Positions 39,401 through 49,400 of a stretch of DNA of 64,000 nucleotides are shown piece by piece (positions within the stretch are counted from its first letter, which is position 1; each line of letters opens with the position of its first letter). The notes under the pieces are model-generated. The model searched no databases and was not told the origin of the DNA. It worked only from the letters and a program-made list of their open reading frames with translations. This DNA is from Odiellus spinosus (lineage: Eukaryota > Arthropoda > Arachnida > Opiliones > Phalangiidae). The position numbers were made by a program, and so were the translations under genes. The stretch spans positions 32,477,686 through 32,541,685 of the forward strand of contig OY987226.1 in assembly GCA_963920705.1 (NCBI GenBank), read 5' to 3'.

Positions 39401-40768
39401 ATTATATTGCCTGCTTTTTGTGGGAAAAGGTTTAAGGTTTTTACGATCCAAAAGTGAGAGACCACTGTAAAGGTTTCGATCGCTTGCTTAAAGGCGTTTT
39501 CAATTGATCTCACGCTCTGAGAAAAAAGCCAATTAGCTCTAGACATTCCCGTTCAGGTCTGAATTATGATTTTTAGGGATGGCTTAAATTCTCACTTGAA
39601 GAATTTTAACATTCGTTTCATTCACCTTTCTAGAATAACTGTATCGCAGAGTTTTAAGGCTAGAAAATAGTTCCGTAACTTTCCAAGACACGGTCAATCA
39701 GTATGTTACGTACCACTCGTTTTATAAGAATGGGGAAGGCAAACAGTGAAAACTCTTAAGTTCTCTGCTTCAAGGCTAATTGAGTAGCAAAAAAGATGGC
39801 ATTTTTTTCGAGAAATGATTGTTTGTTGTGATTGAAGGGAAGGGGGAAAGTGCGAATATCACTCTAACAATAAACATGTTAGGCCATATATATAAATCTA
39901 TAAACTCCGAGATTAAGAATCAGATGATCTAACATCATCACTAGCTAGAAGATTTCATCTAATCAATAACTAAAGGGGTTAAGAGAGAACTACCTCGTTC
40001 AACAAAGCTTAACGTGGCATAAGCATTCAATCCGAGAAAGTACAGAAATAAAACTGCGTGACTGTGCCCTTGCCAAAAAAAGTTAGTCTAAAGAGGTCTT
40101 GGGGAAGTCTTTTGGGTGTCTAATGTAGTCTTAAGAGGTCTTGGGGGAAGTCTTCCATTATGTCAAGAATTCTTGGGGAGGTCTTAAAGACTTCCCCAAG
40201 ACTTTTGTAGCGTTCTTGAAGACCTCTTCAGATCAGACTAACTTTTTTCCGTAGGGTGGTAACTTGATCTTTCTTCTTTTCACTTCTCCGTATCAGGGTT
40301 TGTTTACTCAGGTTGGTTCGATGCAACATTGTGGCACTGTTCTACCAGTAATTTGTTGCAAAATTCACTACTGAAGCTCTCCCAACAAGAGTAAACAAAT
40401 CCAGTAAAAACCACCTCTACGAATGAGATGTATTTTGTTACTTACCCATTGTTAGTCTTGTTTTGGCTTCGTCTATGTGCTGTTTGATTAGCAATTCGTT
40501 TGATACCTATAAAAATTAGATTCTAATATATTTCTAATAAAATATTGAAGTTTGGATAATCCACACATGCTCTATTATTTTCACATTTGTACTATGTTTC
40601 TAAATATCTTACATTTTTGTTTCTTCTAAATAGAGATGTTGCTTCATTTCTAATGTACTCCCGCTCAGCTTTTGTGTCTTGTATATTTCCAGAAGATGCA
40701 ACCCACTTTTGACCAGTTCTCAAGATTTCTTTATAAATTGAAAGTACTTCCTTCCTAAGAGTTGGCAT
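36450..40768 (-). CDS. LYRM1: LYRM1, LYR-motif protein (3 coding exons)
   Basis: Minus-strand exons 40768-40613, 40506-40446 and 36607-36450 join in phases 0 and 1 to give 124 residues (human LYRM1 has 122). Residues 1-52 read MPTLRKEVLSIYKEIL and onward through EREYIRNEATSLFRRNKN, the Complex1_LYR fold. Exon 2 carries LLIKQHIDEAKTRL. Exon 3 carries IHYRNPYPRPVNLPP and a basic C-terminus with the stop at 36452-36450. LYR proteins usually act in mitochondria, bound to acyl carrier protein; the exact role of LYRM1 is poorly defined. The tripeptide itself is Ile-Tyr-Lys here, not Leu-Tyr-Arg. An in-frame ATG at 40801 would add 11 residues; I prefer 40768 because it aligns with the vertebrate start. 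An acceptor-like ATTACAG just upstream hints at a non-coding first exon. Intron 2 (3.8 kb) is filled with transposons. Confidence 0.93.
36920..37087. mobile_element. GTCTT-repeat TIR element, copy 10
   Basis: It starts CCCTTACGGAAAAAAGTTAG and ends TTTTTTTCGTAAGGG. The flanking dinucleotides differ (TC and TT), one of two complete copies without a perfect duplication. It lies in LYRM1 intron 2. Confidence 0.8.
37136..38180. repeat. TIR repeat with GAATGCGAAT termini, copy B
   Basis: Opposite orientation to copy A at 22232. Left end GGTTTGAATGCGAATTATTC, right end near CGAACATTCAAACTCT. It shares the TTACTCAATAATTAAATG and GTATACCCACTG blocks. Boundaries are approximate. Confidence 0.6.
38802..39113. 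repeat. fold-back repeat with CCATGGATTAATC ends
   Basis: Arms of about 45 bp, CCATGGATTAATCAACCTCA on the left (38802-38821) and the complement ending at 39113. The central part holds a tRNA-B-box-like GTGCGATTCGAACAATC. No target duplication was found. It lies in LYRM1 intron 2. Confidence 0.7.
39114..40076 (-). other. LYRM1 intron 2, remainder
   Basis: Non-coding and AT-rich. No repeat, open frame or RNA gene recognised. Confidence 0.4.
40077..40256. mobile_element. GTCTT-repeat TIR element, copy 11 (TSD TG)
   Basis: It starts CCCTTGCCAAAAAAAGTTAG and ends CTTTTTTCCGTAGGG, with TG at 40075-40076 and 40257-40258. It keeps the uninterrupted central GTCTTAAAGACTTCC, which is the empty-site sequence for the nested insertion at 10188. 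Confidence 0.85.
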
Positions 40769-41089
40769 TATTGGAGAACGTTTTTGGACAGCTCTCAGCA
40801 TAATTTCACTCTGTAATTGATCATCTTGTTTATAGTATTTAAATTTTTAGTAAAAAGTGGGTCAGTTTTCAAAACCTAGTTTTACAGCTCATAGTTGGTG
40901 AAATTCACTCTCAATTGATACTCTTTTCATACAGTAAGTGTTAACTGACTCTAAACCAAATTTAGAATAATTAAAACAGTTATTCTAGAACTGAGAAGGC
41001 TACTTTAATCTTGCTGAAAATATATAAAATTCCAAATTTGCGCGTCTGAAGAGGGTATAACTTTTTTTCATGTATGGTCCTTAAGGCCC

Positions 41090-41375
41090 AAGGGGTCGGA
41101 CATTTGAAGAAATCCCGTACACTTCTGATGAAATCGGAAAAAAAATCCGAAATCCAGCAAGAAATCTGACGTGGATTTTGGATTTTTTAAAAATCCAAAT
41201 AATTTCTTCAAAATCGCAAAATCCGGTAAGAAATCAAGAAATCTGACACGAAATCAAGAAATCAGAAAATCCGTGAAGATTTTGAAATCCAAGATAAAAT
41301 CCTGAAATCCGGTAAGAAATCAAGAAATTCAACTCAAAATCTCATACAAATTTTTAGTAAATGTCCGACCCCTCG
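41090..41375. mobile_element. TIR element with 9-bp direct repeat TTAAGGCCC and GAAATCC-rich interior
   Basis: Inverted ends AGGGGTCGGACATTT and AAATGTCCGACCCCT. TTAAGGCCC occurs at 41081-41089 and 41376-41384. The interior is a degenerate array of GAAATC and AAATCCG motifs with inverted copies (GGATTTT). A 9-bp duplication would suit Mutator- or Merlin-like transposition; that assignment is inference. It lies between LYRM1 and the receptor gene. Confidence 0.78.
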
Positions 41376-41717
41376 TTAAGGCCCCTATGGCCCAAGCACA
41401 CACCCCTTAAAAGGCACCTTCAATTATGAATTCGAAATGAACTATGCAATGTAACTTCATCACAAGGACAATCCACACTCCAAAGAATTTCATACTAAGC
41501 CAAAATTAAGCATGTTCATCCTTTTTTTGGCGCCATAAATGGAGGGTCTGGGTTTATTTTAATGAAAAAAGTGCATTGAGAAATGTTAGAAAATGAATAC
41601 TTGCGCTGCCATCTATAATATATTTTGTTATTACTACTATCACCACCCATGAAAAAGATGTTGCTGCCGTTACGGGTGGGATTTAAACCTACAACCTTCC
41701 GCTACTCTAACAAATTA

Positions 41718-41934
41718 CCCTTACGGAAAAAATTCTGATCTGAAGAGATCTTCAAGAGCACTACAAAAGTCTTGGGGAATTCTTTAAGACTTCCCCAAGA
41801 CTTCTTGACATAATGGAAGACTTCCCCAAGACTTCTTGACATAATGGAAGACTTCCCCAAGACCTCTTAAGACTACATAAGACAACCGAAATACTTCCTC
41901 AAGACCTCTAAAGACTAAATTTTTTTGGTAAGGG
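41718..41934. mobile_element. GTCTT-repeat TIR element, copy 12
   Basis: It starts CCCTTACGGAAAAAATTC and ends TTTTTTTGGTAAGGG. The flanking dinucleotides are TA and TG, so no duplication is preserved. An internal segment containing GACTTCTTGACATAATGGAA is tandemly duplicated (about 41791-41850). A tRNA-like fragment (GGTGGGATTTAAACC) lies just left of it. Confidence 0.8.
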
Positions 41935-42036
41935 TGCACTCAAAAAATAATACTGCAGATATATTTACTAAAGCTTTAAATAAGTCAAACTTTACTTATT
42001 GTCAAAAAAAGTTTTCCATAATGGTTATTAATTTAT

Positions 42037-42322
42037 GTTCATTATGGCTTTCGTACTAAATAAACAAATAACTTTTTTTTGTAAATTAGGAAGCCCTATT
42101 AGTTTTCTAGGCCCTAAATTTCTAAATGAACCAGCCCCCACTATCCAGAAGGAATCTTACGAAGCTTTACTTACGTTCAAAATGACATCAGGGCTCTGAC
42201 GATATATTTCGGGGACTACCTCAAAATTGTAAACAAAAAACGTTTTATAGGCTTGAAACTACTCATAAGAACATCGATTGGGCTTCCTAATTTACGAAAA
42301 AACGTTGAGACCATAATGAACA
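42037..42322. repeat. fold-back repeat with GTAAATTAGGAAGCCC
   Basis: GTAAATTAGGAAGCCC at about 42080-42095 and GGGCTTCCTAATTTAC at about 42280-42295 are exact inverted matches. Weaker pairing (TTCATTATGG/CCATAATGAA) extends outward. No target duplication resolved. Confidence 0.65.
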
Positions 42323-43456
42323 AGTTAAAGTCACATGTCGGAAAACAGTGACAGATGGCGCTTAGGCTTCAGTTATCACATGTATACTACCGGCCAAACT
42401 TTCCCTTGCATTAACGCCAACTCGCAGATGGCGCGTCCCGTCTCTTGATTTTCACTTTTCTCCGAAGAGGCACATCTCTAAAACGCAGCGTATAAGATTA
42501 CTGTTATAAATGCAAAATGTGCCCCGCCCGGGACGAAGTCACTATAAATTCCTATCGCGTTACGAAGAATCGTTTAAAATAGATTACCATCGAACATGTT
42601 TCTTGTTCTGGGAGTAAGTTTAGACCATACTGTATTTCATATTTACAGGGCAGCAGATGTTATAATACACGGGCTAATTCGATTTTCTTTCTCATGCAAT
42701 ATAATTTCTTATAATGACAAAAGGCGGATTTTAACTCAAAAGTCGATTGTGTAATGACCAATGAGGAAGGGAGGCTAACATTGAAAATACATTGTAAACC
42801 CAGGCTATATCACGACCCTTGAAATTAAGTTAGATTTATAAATAATAATTAAAACACCTTTTTAAGTACTCCAATTTTTTAAGAAAATATCAATTTAAAC
42901 TTCTCGGAAAAAATTCAAGAATACTCGGGTTGTCTGTCTTCGTTTTACCCTCACTATTTTAAGTGATCTCATTCGTTCCCCCAAGTGTATATTTTTTTGT
43001 GGCTGTCAAGATGCGTGAGAGAGAGCTTCAAAATCCCTAGACCTTGGCAGAAATTCCGGACAATAAGCCCTGCCTACCTTTTTCCCTCCCCCTTATATTT
43101 AAGCCGCAACTTGGTCCATCGTGATCGCGTACGATGCGAGTCCCAATATGTGTTCTCTTTCGTTTCACTTGCCTTTTAAATCAATCCTACATTAAAATTT
43201 TAAGGAACTTCTGATAAACAAATAAATTTCGCCTCATATAGTCATTATATCTTTTCTAATGATATTTTGAGCTTGAAATAAAAATATATGGCCAGCTGGT
43301 TATCCCTTGGAAGATTGGCGTGTATTTGGTTAAGGTAGACCTCAAACCAATTCGTTACTTTAGTGTGTCTGGTGAAGACGACCTTATTTCTAAGCCAATT
43401 GGAAATTGACTTAAGATTAATTGTTCAAGAATTAATTGTAAAATATATATTTAACT
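42323..43456. other. divergent intergenic region, LYRM1 / receptor
   Basis: Right part of the 2.7-kb gap between the divergent LYRM1 and receptor genes. No promoter motif can be assigned. An in-frame TAA at 43439-43441 lies six codons before the proposed receptor start codon, with no AG acceptor between them. Confidence 0.4.
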
Positions 43457-46400
43457 ATGCCGGTTGCTTTTAACTACCATTTTAAACACCAATATGACAA
43501 CATTACCCAACATCTTCGTTTTCTTGTCATTGAAGTAAGAATTACCGCAAGATTTTTAGGTTTCATTTGTATCGCTCTTGAGGACATATTCCTTAGGTTT
43601 TCGAGATACAGAAGCTTACTTTTAGCTTCCCCTTCGTGAAAAATGAACCTATCTGCCTCCCCTTTCAACGCCGTTTAAGCAGTTTAAGTTGGCTCCTAGG
43701 GCCAATTTGCCTACAGCGACTTGAGATCTCTCGATTGTACTTATAGTGGGAGCTGTAAGGCAGAGTCTTTTATTGCCAAATGTTTAGATATTTAGACATA
43801 TTAGCAATTACGTTAGGAAATCTAACAGGCTATGCCGCCGATAATACCCCAGTTATGATGTGAAAAGTCAGGACTTTTAGATAAATGGTGTCGAAATTTA
43901 CTCATAATGGGGTGCATAAGTCATTCCTTTAATACATTCTCATCGTTCGAATGCCAAAAAACACAAGAAACTATAGAAGATTTAGCTATAGTGTTAAACT
44001 CGTTCGAGGGGCAAACCACTCTAGAAAAATTTGTACACCTGATTCCAGATTAAATTAACTTATTTTTTAAAAGACTGATACTTCATGGTTTAACAACCTC
44101 AAAACTTTAATTTTTGGGGAGCTTTCGAGCACACACGCTCCTTTTCAACGTAAAGGGGTGGGAAGATACGCATTCCTTTCTCGACCGTAAGAACAGGAAA
44201 CGTAAAGGGAAATGAGTCGCCATGGTTTGCCCCCAGATTTCAGGGGTTTATTTCCCCTTTTTTGTTTATAAAAATAAACCTGAATAGTGTTGTTAAAAAA
44301 TTTTTAGTTGTATTAGCTGGGTTGAAAAGGAGCGTGTGTGCTCGAAAGCTCCCCAAAAATTAAAGTTTTGAGCTTGTTAAACCATGAAGTATCACTCTTT
44401 TAAAAAATAAGTTAATTTAATTTATATTTAACCATGGTCAATAAATTTAATATTAATGATTCCAGATTTTTTTTATTTTTGATTCTCAGTGATTCCGAAT
44501 CATTTCGCGTGATTCCTGATTGATTCGTCTTTCACATTGATTATCATGATTCAGAATAAATTCTCGTGATTCCGAATCGATTCGTGTGATTCCGAATCAA
44601 TACGTGTGATTCCGAATCAATTCGCGTGATTCCAAATCAATTCTCTTGATTCCGAATCGATTCGCGATTCATTGATTCCTGTGATTCCGAATCGATTCTC
44701 GTGATTCCAAATCAATTCTCGTGATTCCGAATCGATTCGCGTGATTCCGAATTGATTCCATTTAGTTTGTACACCTGATTCCAAGAGTGGTTTGCCCCTC
44801 GAACTCGTTGGCTGTTCCACAGAATGTTAGAACAATGGAAAGCCCTACTCAACGCACTAAGAAATGACATTTATAAATTGTATATCTATACATTTTAGGA
44901 TTTATTAACAAAATTATTTTAATTCATCCAAGTGAATCACCAAGATAACTAAATTACAATAGGAACTTAATCCGCATTATTTATTAATGTTGAGACTTTT
45001 TACCAAAAAATAAGTTGATGAAACTTCCGTCCCTAACATAGACCCGAAAAAAAAAAAAAAAAAAAAAAAAAAAAGAAACGGTTTCCTTTAAAAAAGGCGT
45101 TCGACCCTAACATTGGCATAAATGGCTTTCGCGTTTCGAGATTTACCTGCAGGCGTTGTCAGAATAATACTTTGCCAATATTTTCAACTGTATTCTGTAT
45201 TCGCAATCATATATTTTTTCAAGTTTTTCGTGTGGATAAGGCTGTCATATTCAGACAAAAAATGATTAATTCTTCTTATTACGGAGGAAACATTCCTCTC
45301 CTTGATATTGCAAAACTATTCTACATTCATAATACAAAATTAGCATAATCCCTACCCCTACCCCTGTGAGTTGTTCTGGCTCTTTTGTTTCGACGATTTG
45401 ACTGTTTCAAAATAAATGGTTTGGAAGTCGTTGATTTTGAATAAATTTCGTCATGTTTTAGTTTTTAATAATTTGTGTGTTATACGTCTTTGTTTTTCCC
45501 CTGGACATACTGCGTGGAAAATTGATTTATTTTAAAAATATTTAAACTTTAAATATTTTTTTCAAAGGTTGGGATTTTAGTTTTCGTATGTTGAGTTAAG
45601 TAAAGACATTTGAACTTTATTATTGTAGAATCCGCCTTATGTGGAAAAATTAAAAACTCGCTATGAGTTTCCAAAGGGTTATTTCAAGGAACTGTTCAAT
45701 TACGTCGTCAAATCATTAAATTTAACGTAAATATATTACTTTAACTAAGCTAAATATGAAATTAATTTGTAATTCAAACCCAATCTTGTAGTTTTTTTAA
45801 AGGTGAATATTTTCGGAATACGCTAAGGATTTACCAAATGCTTAAGAAAAATGTAAGTACTAAAAATGAGAACTAATTTTGTGGGTAGGTCAAAGGTTTT
45901 CAAATCAGCCATTTCAGAGTGTTTTTGATTAGGGGATTTTAAATTAAATCCTTTTCTAGTCTAACCGAGCCTAATCCGCTCCCAAGATAATGAAAAAGAT
46001 GTTATGAATATCCATTTTCGTAGCGCTGTTCTATAAAACAATTCTTGAAGAAAAACCTTTACCCGAGGAAAAATACAAAATCAAATGACCCGAGCATTTG
46101 CCTTCGATCATCTGAAAAATCTAATGGCTAGCATATACCTATTACCACGCACCCGATAGTAAAAGGTTACGTTCTTCTGAAGATATATACATTAAAGTCA
46201 ATCATTAAACAAACGACAATGAACTATTTAATTTTAAAATTAAGAATGTCGCGAGTCGAGATGAGATAGACGATATTTTCGAAGCTCATTGCTACGAGAT
46301 GATAATACCAAAGAATTATTTCAAAACGAAATAATAAAGCAGAAAAACCAATTTAAATTGGTGTCATCAACATCAACCACGTAGAAAATCATGAAGTCTT

Positions 46401-49400
46401 ATCATTTCGACTCTCGATTGCAATTTCGTCTTCGTAACTGAACTTGAGCTGATAAATTCGTGGTTTGAAGAAGTCGTCTTTTTCTAATACATATTTTATT
46501 CTTTATGTTATATTGTTTATTACTGAAATATCGAATAACATTTTCAGACACCAGTAATATATTTATTGAGTAAAAATCAATTGTTACTGTAAGAGTTTAG
46601 ACGTCTCAGAATTTCGCTTTATTAGTTAACGTCTTTAGCGGAGTCTCTGTTGTAATCTGAGATATTGATGATAAGAGGTTCAATTGCACTAGCATTCTGC
46701 AAGTACGTTCTCGTGGTGTAATTCTCTGTAGTTGCGTGTTTAATGGCCAATACCATGCGTAGTTATTCCCTATTACCCAAATCAACTCAATTTGGCAAAG
46801 CAGGCATTGATATGGCAAAGTCTCACTACTTTGTGACCTCTACTTTGAGGATCGAAATAGACAAGATTTCTAAAAGTTCTTGATTTGTGGCTTTTATGTC
46901 GTAAAGTTCCGCTATAAATTAGGTTCTGTCATATTTGAATGTCGTGGTCGTCTGCATGTCACATTTACGACTTGGCCACAAAATAGAGTCCATAAATATG
47001 GTTTCAGTTTCATGTTGGGAAAAATTTCCTAAGAAAACCATTCCTTAAATCATTTAGAGTTTTGTCTTTTCCAGAAGGGAATTTTGAACTACCAACGTTT
47101 CGATGTGGTAGGATGTACCCACGTCTCGTCTTTGAAAATAACGTATCGATATTTGTTACTTTTCTTAAACGAGAACCTAATTTTTCCGCAGGGTCGCCAA
47201 GGCCCATGAATTTGACCTCAAAAGTGAAAAAGACATTGACTATCTCGAAGTCCGAGTCGTCTGTTTAACAGTTACGCAATAACTTACAACCCATTGTGAC
47301 CGATAATGTCTTCACCGTTTCCCTGGATCCATTTCTATCGTAACAGCGATGAACGCGTATTATCCACGGTGATCTACCCCAAGTCTCTTCATCGATGCCT
47401 AACTCGAGCCTCTCGTTTACGAGCCGACTGTTTCCTATTACGTGTGCTGCGGCTTCAGATACGTCGCAATTGGGCCAGATGGGAAAACATCAAAAATTGT
47501 GACAAAAAGGTCGGGGAAGAGAAGTTCCTTGAGTACAAATGTGGACCAAAATCATTTCATATTTGGGTATATTCTTGTTCAATTCGGGTTATTACATTTG
47601 ATCGAATTCTGTTGGAAATGTCCATTTTTGGATTATTTTTGACCAAAATCGAAATTTCATCTTTATTTGGAAAGCTGTTTTCTTTGTTTATTCTATGGGA
47701 GCACATTGAAATGAAATGCAAATCTGAATTTTGACAAAGGCCGAATTGAATGCCTGTTTACTTTAACTATAATTATCTTCGAAAAAAATTTGTTAAAATT
47801 TGAAAATTGTATTATACGAAAAAAAACACAAGGTACATAAGTAAAAAAATTGATTTTTATTTATCCAAAATGAAACAAGAGGTATCCAGACAGTCTGGAT
47901 AAACGTGGAGTGATGGTCAATTGTGTACTCGGTAACCACGTAAAAAAAGTAAATGATTCTTACCCGAGCAAAAAAAATAAATAAAAAAATAAATAAATGG
48001 AGAAAGGAGTCTTCGTATGATGGCGCCAGGGACTCTTTACAAGCTTCCACCAGAGAAAGAGAACTGTCGAGGAAGTAGGAACATGGGTGTCGGATACACG
48101 AAAATTGGTGTCGGAAACACGAAAAATCTGCCCTTTTTTAGGAGCGACACTAAGGGGAGTAAAAGCACTGAAATCTACGTTCCTTCCCCAACTACATCTG
48201 TATTTCGAGCTATCTTTCTATAATGTTGAGTGATGGCTGATGATGTCTCACTCCAAAAGGAGAGTTTCGAACCGCGGTTCATTATTCAATCTGTATGTTA
48301 AAATTTTAATCTTAACCCGATGATATTGCACAAATCAATTGAAGGAAAAAGTTGCGAAGTATTGTAGTTTCAATCTATTGATGGTCAATACCACAGTGAG
48401 GGCCATTAAACACGCTACCCAAGAGAACTGGACATCGAGGTCCTAGTTGTGAGAATACTGGGAAAAAGATCTTTCTATCGAACCGAAATTTAACACCGGC
48501 CTTATCATTAATATGCAAGACCACCGCAAAAATACCGATAAATATTTTAATTAATGCTCGATTTTTTAATTATTTAATTTTGATATATATTGCAAAAAGG
48601 CGTCTTTATTCTGGTATTCTCTTTGGCTGAAGGGAGTATAAAAAATAAAATAATTGAAATATATACTGTTTCAACAAATACATATTTGAGTATGATATTT
48701 TGAATAATTAATAAAACATTATAATAAACTTTTGCAGGGAACTGATATAAATTTCAACAATGAACTTATCAGATTTAACTCATCACTAATGGAAAACAAA
48801 TTTGAGTTTTCACCCCCAATAATAACGAATCGATATACTATTTTATCTTCGAGCAATAAAAACGAAGAGGATTCCCAGTATTTTTCACTGCACACTTTGG
48901 ATATGGCAGTAAGTATGTAAATACTAACCTTGCATTATTAGTTTCAAGAAATTAATAAAACTTAAAGGATTAAAATGTCAAACCACTTCAAAGTTTCAAT
49001 ATTCCGCGTTACGGATATTGGTCACTTCAAATTTCTCACTATTTGCACTTCGGTCTAATGGTTTAAGTCGCACTTTCAAAACGTGAATTTAAATATGTTT
49101 GGAACCATGCAATGATAATTATTGGCACGTGATAGACATTTCGTTTACTGTCCAATCATGTATAACTAGTTCTTTCTCTATTTCAAGGTATTTAACAGAG
49201 TTTGGGCACGTACCTATTAGACGTAGGGTGGTGGCGGGTAATTCCGTCCACTTTGGTTTAAAAATGTGAATCTTTAATTTGGGTTGCTGAAATTAAACGA
49301 AAAAGGACTTATTGTAGACACTGATAAACGCCCGGTCAGAAAAAAAATTCTTTCAAGGCCATGGGACAATGTTCGGGTAAGATACGACTATAATTAACCA

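Larger units (their letters stand above)
44005..44801. mobile_element. hAT-like MITE with 8-bp TSD AACTCGTT and internal expansions
   Basis: Inverted ends CGAGGGGCAAACCACTCT and reverse complement. The perfect duplication AACTCGTT lies at 43997-44004 and 44802-44809. It is the enlarged relative of the 101-bp copy at 17720. The growth comes from a fold-back insertion at about 44051-44421 and a GATTCC minisatellite at about 44464-44760. It lies in receptor intron 1. Confidence 0.9.

Noticed and set aside
41655-41705. tRNA-like fragment GGGTGGGATTTAAACC
   Set aside because: It resembles a tRNA 3' half on the minus strand but has no complete cloverleaf; probably a decayed SINE head.
44617-44820. 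Minus-strand open frame with NRFGIT-like repeats
   Set aside because: It is the translation of the GATTCC minisatellite.
47306-47734. 142-codon plus-strand open frame in receptor intron 3
   Set aside because: It lacks similarity and splice context and partly overlies a possible antisense transposase remnant.
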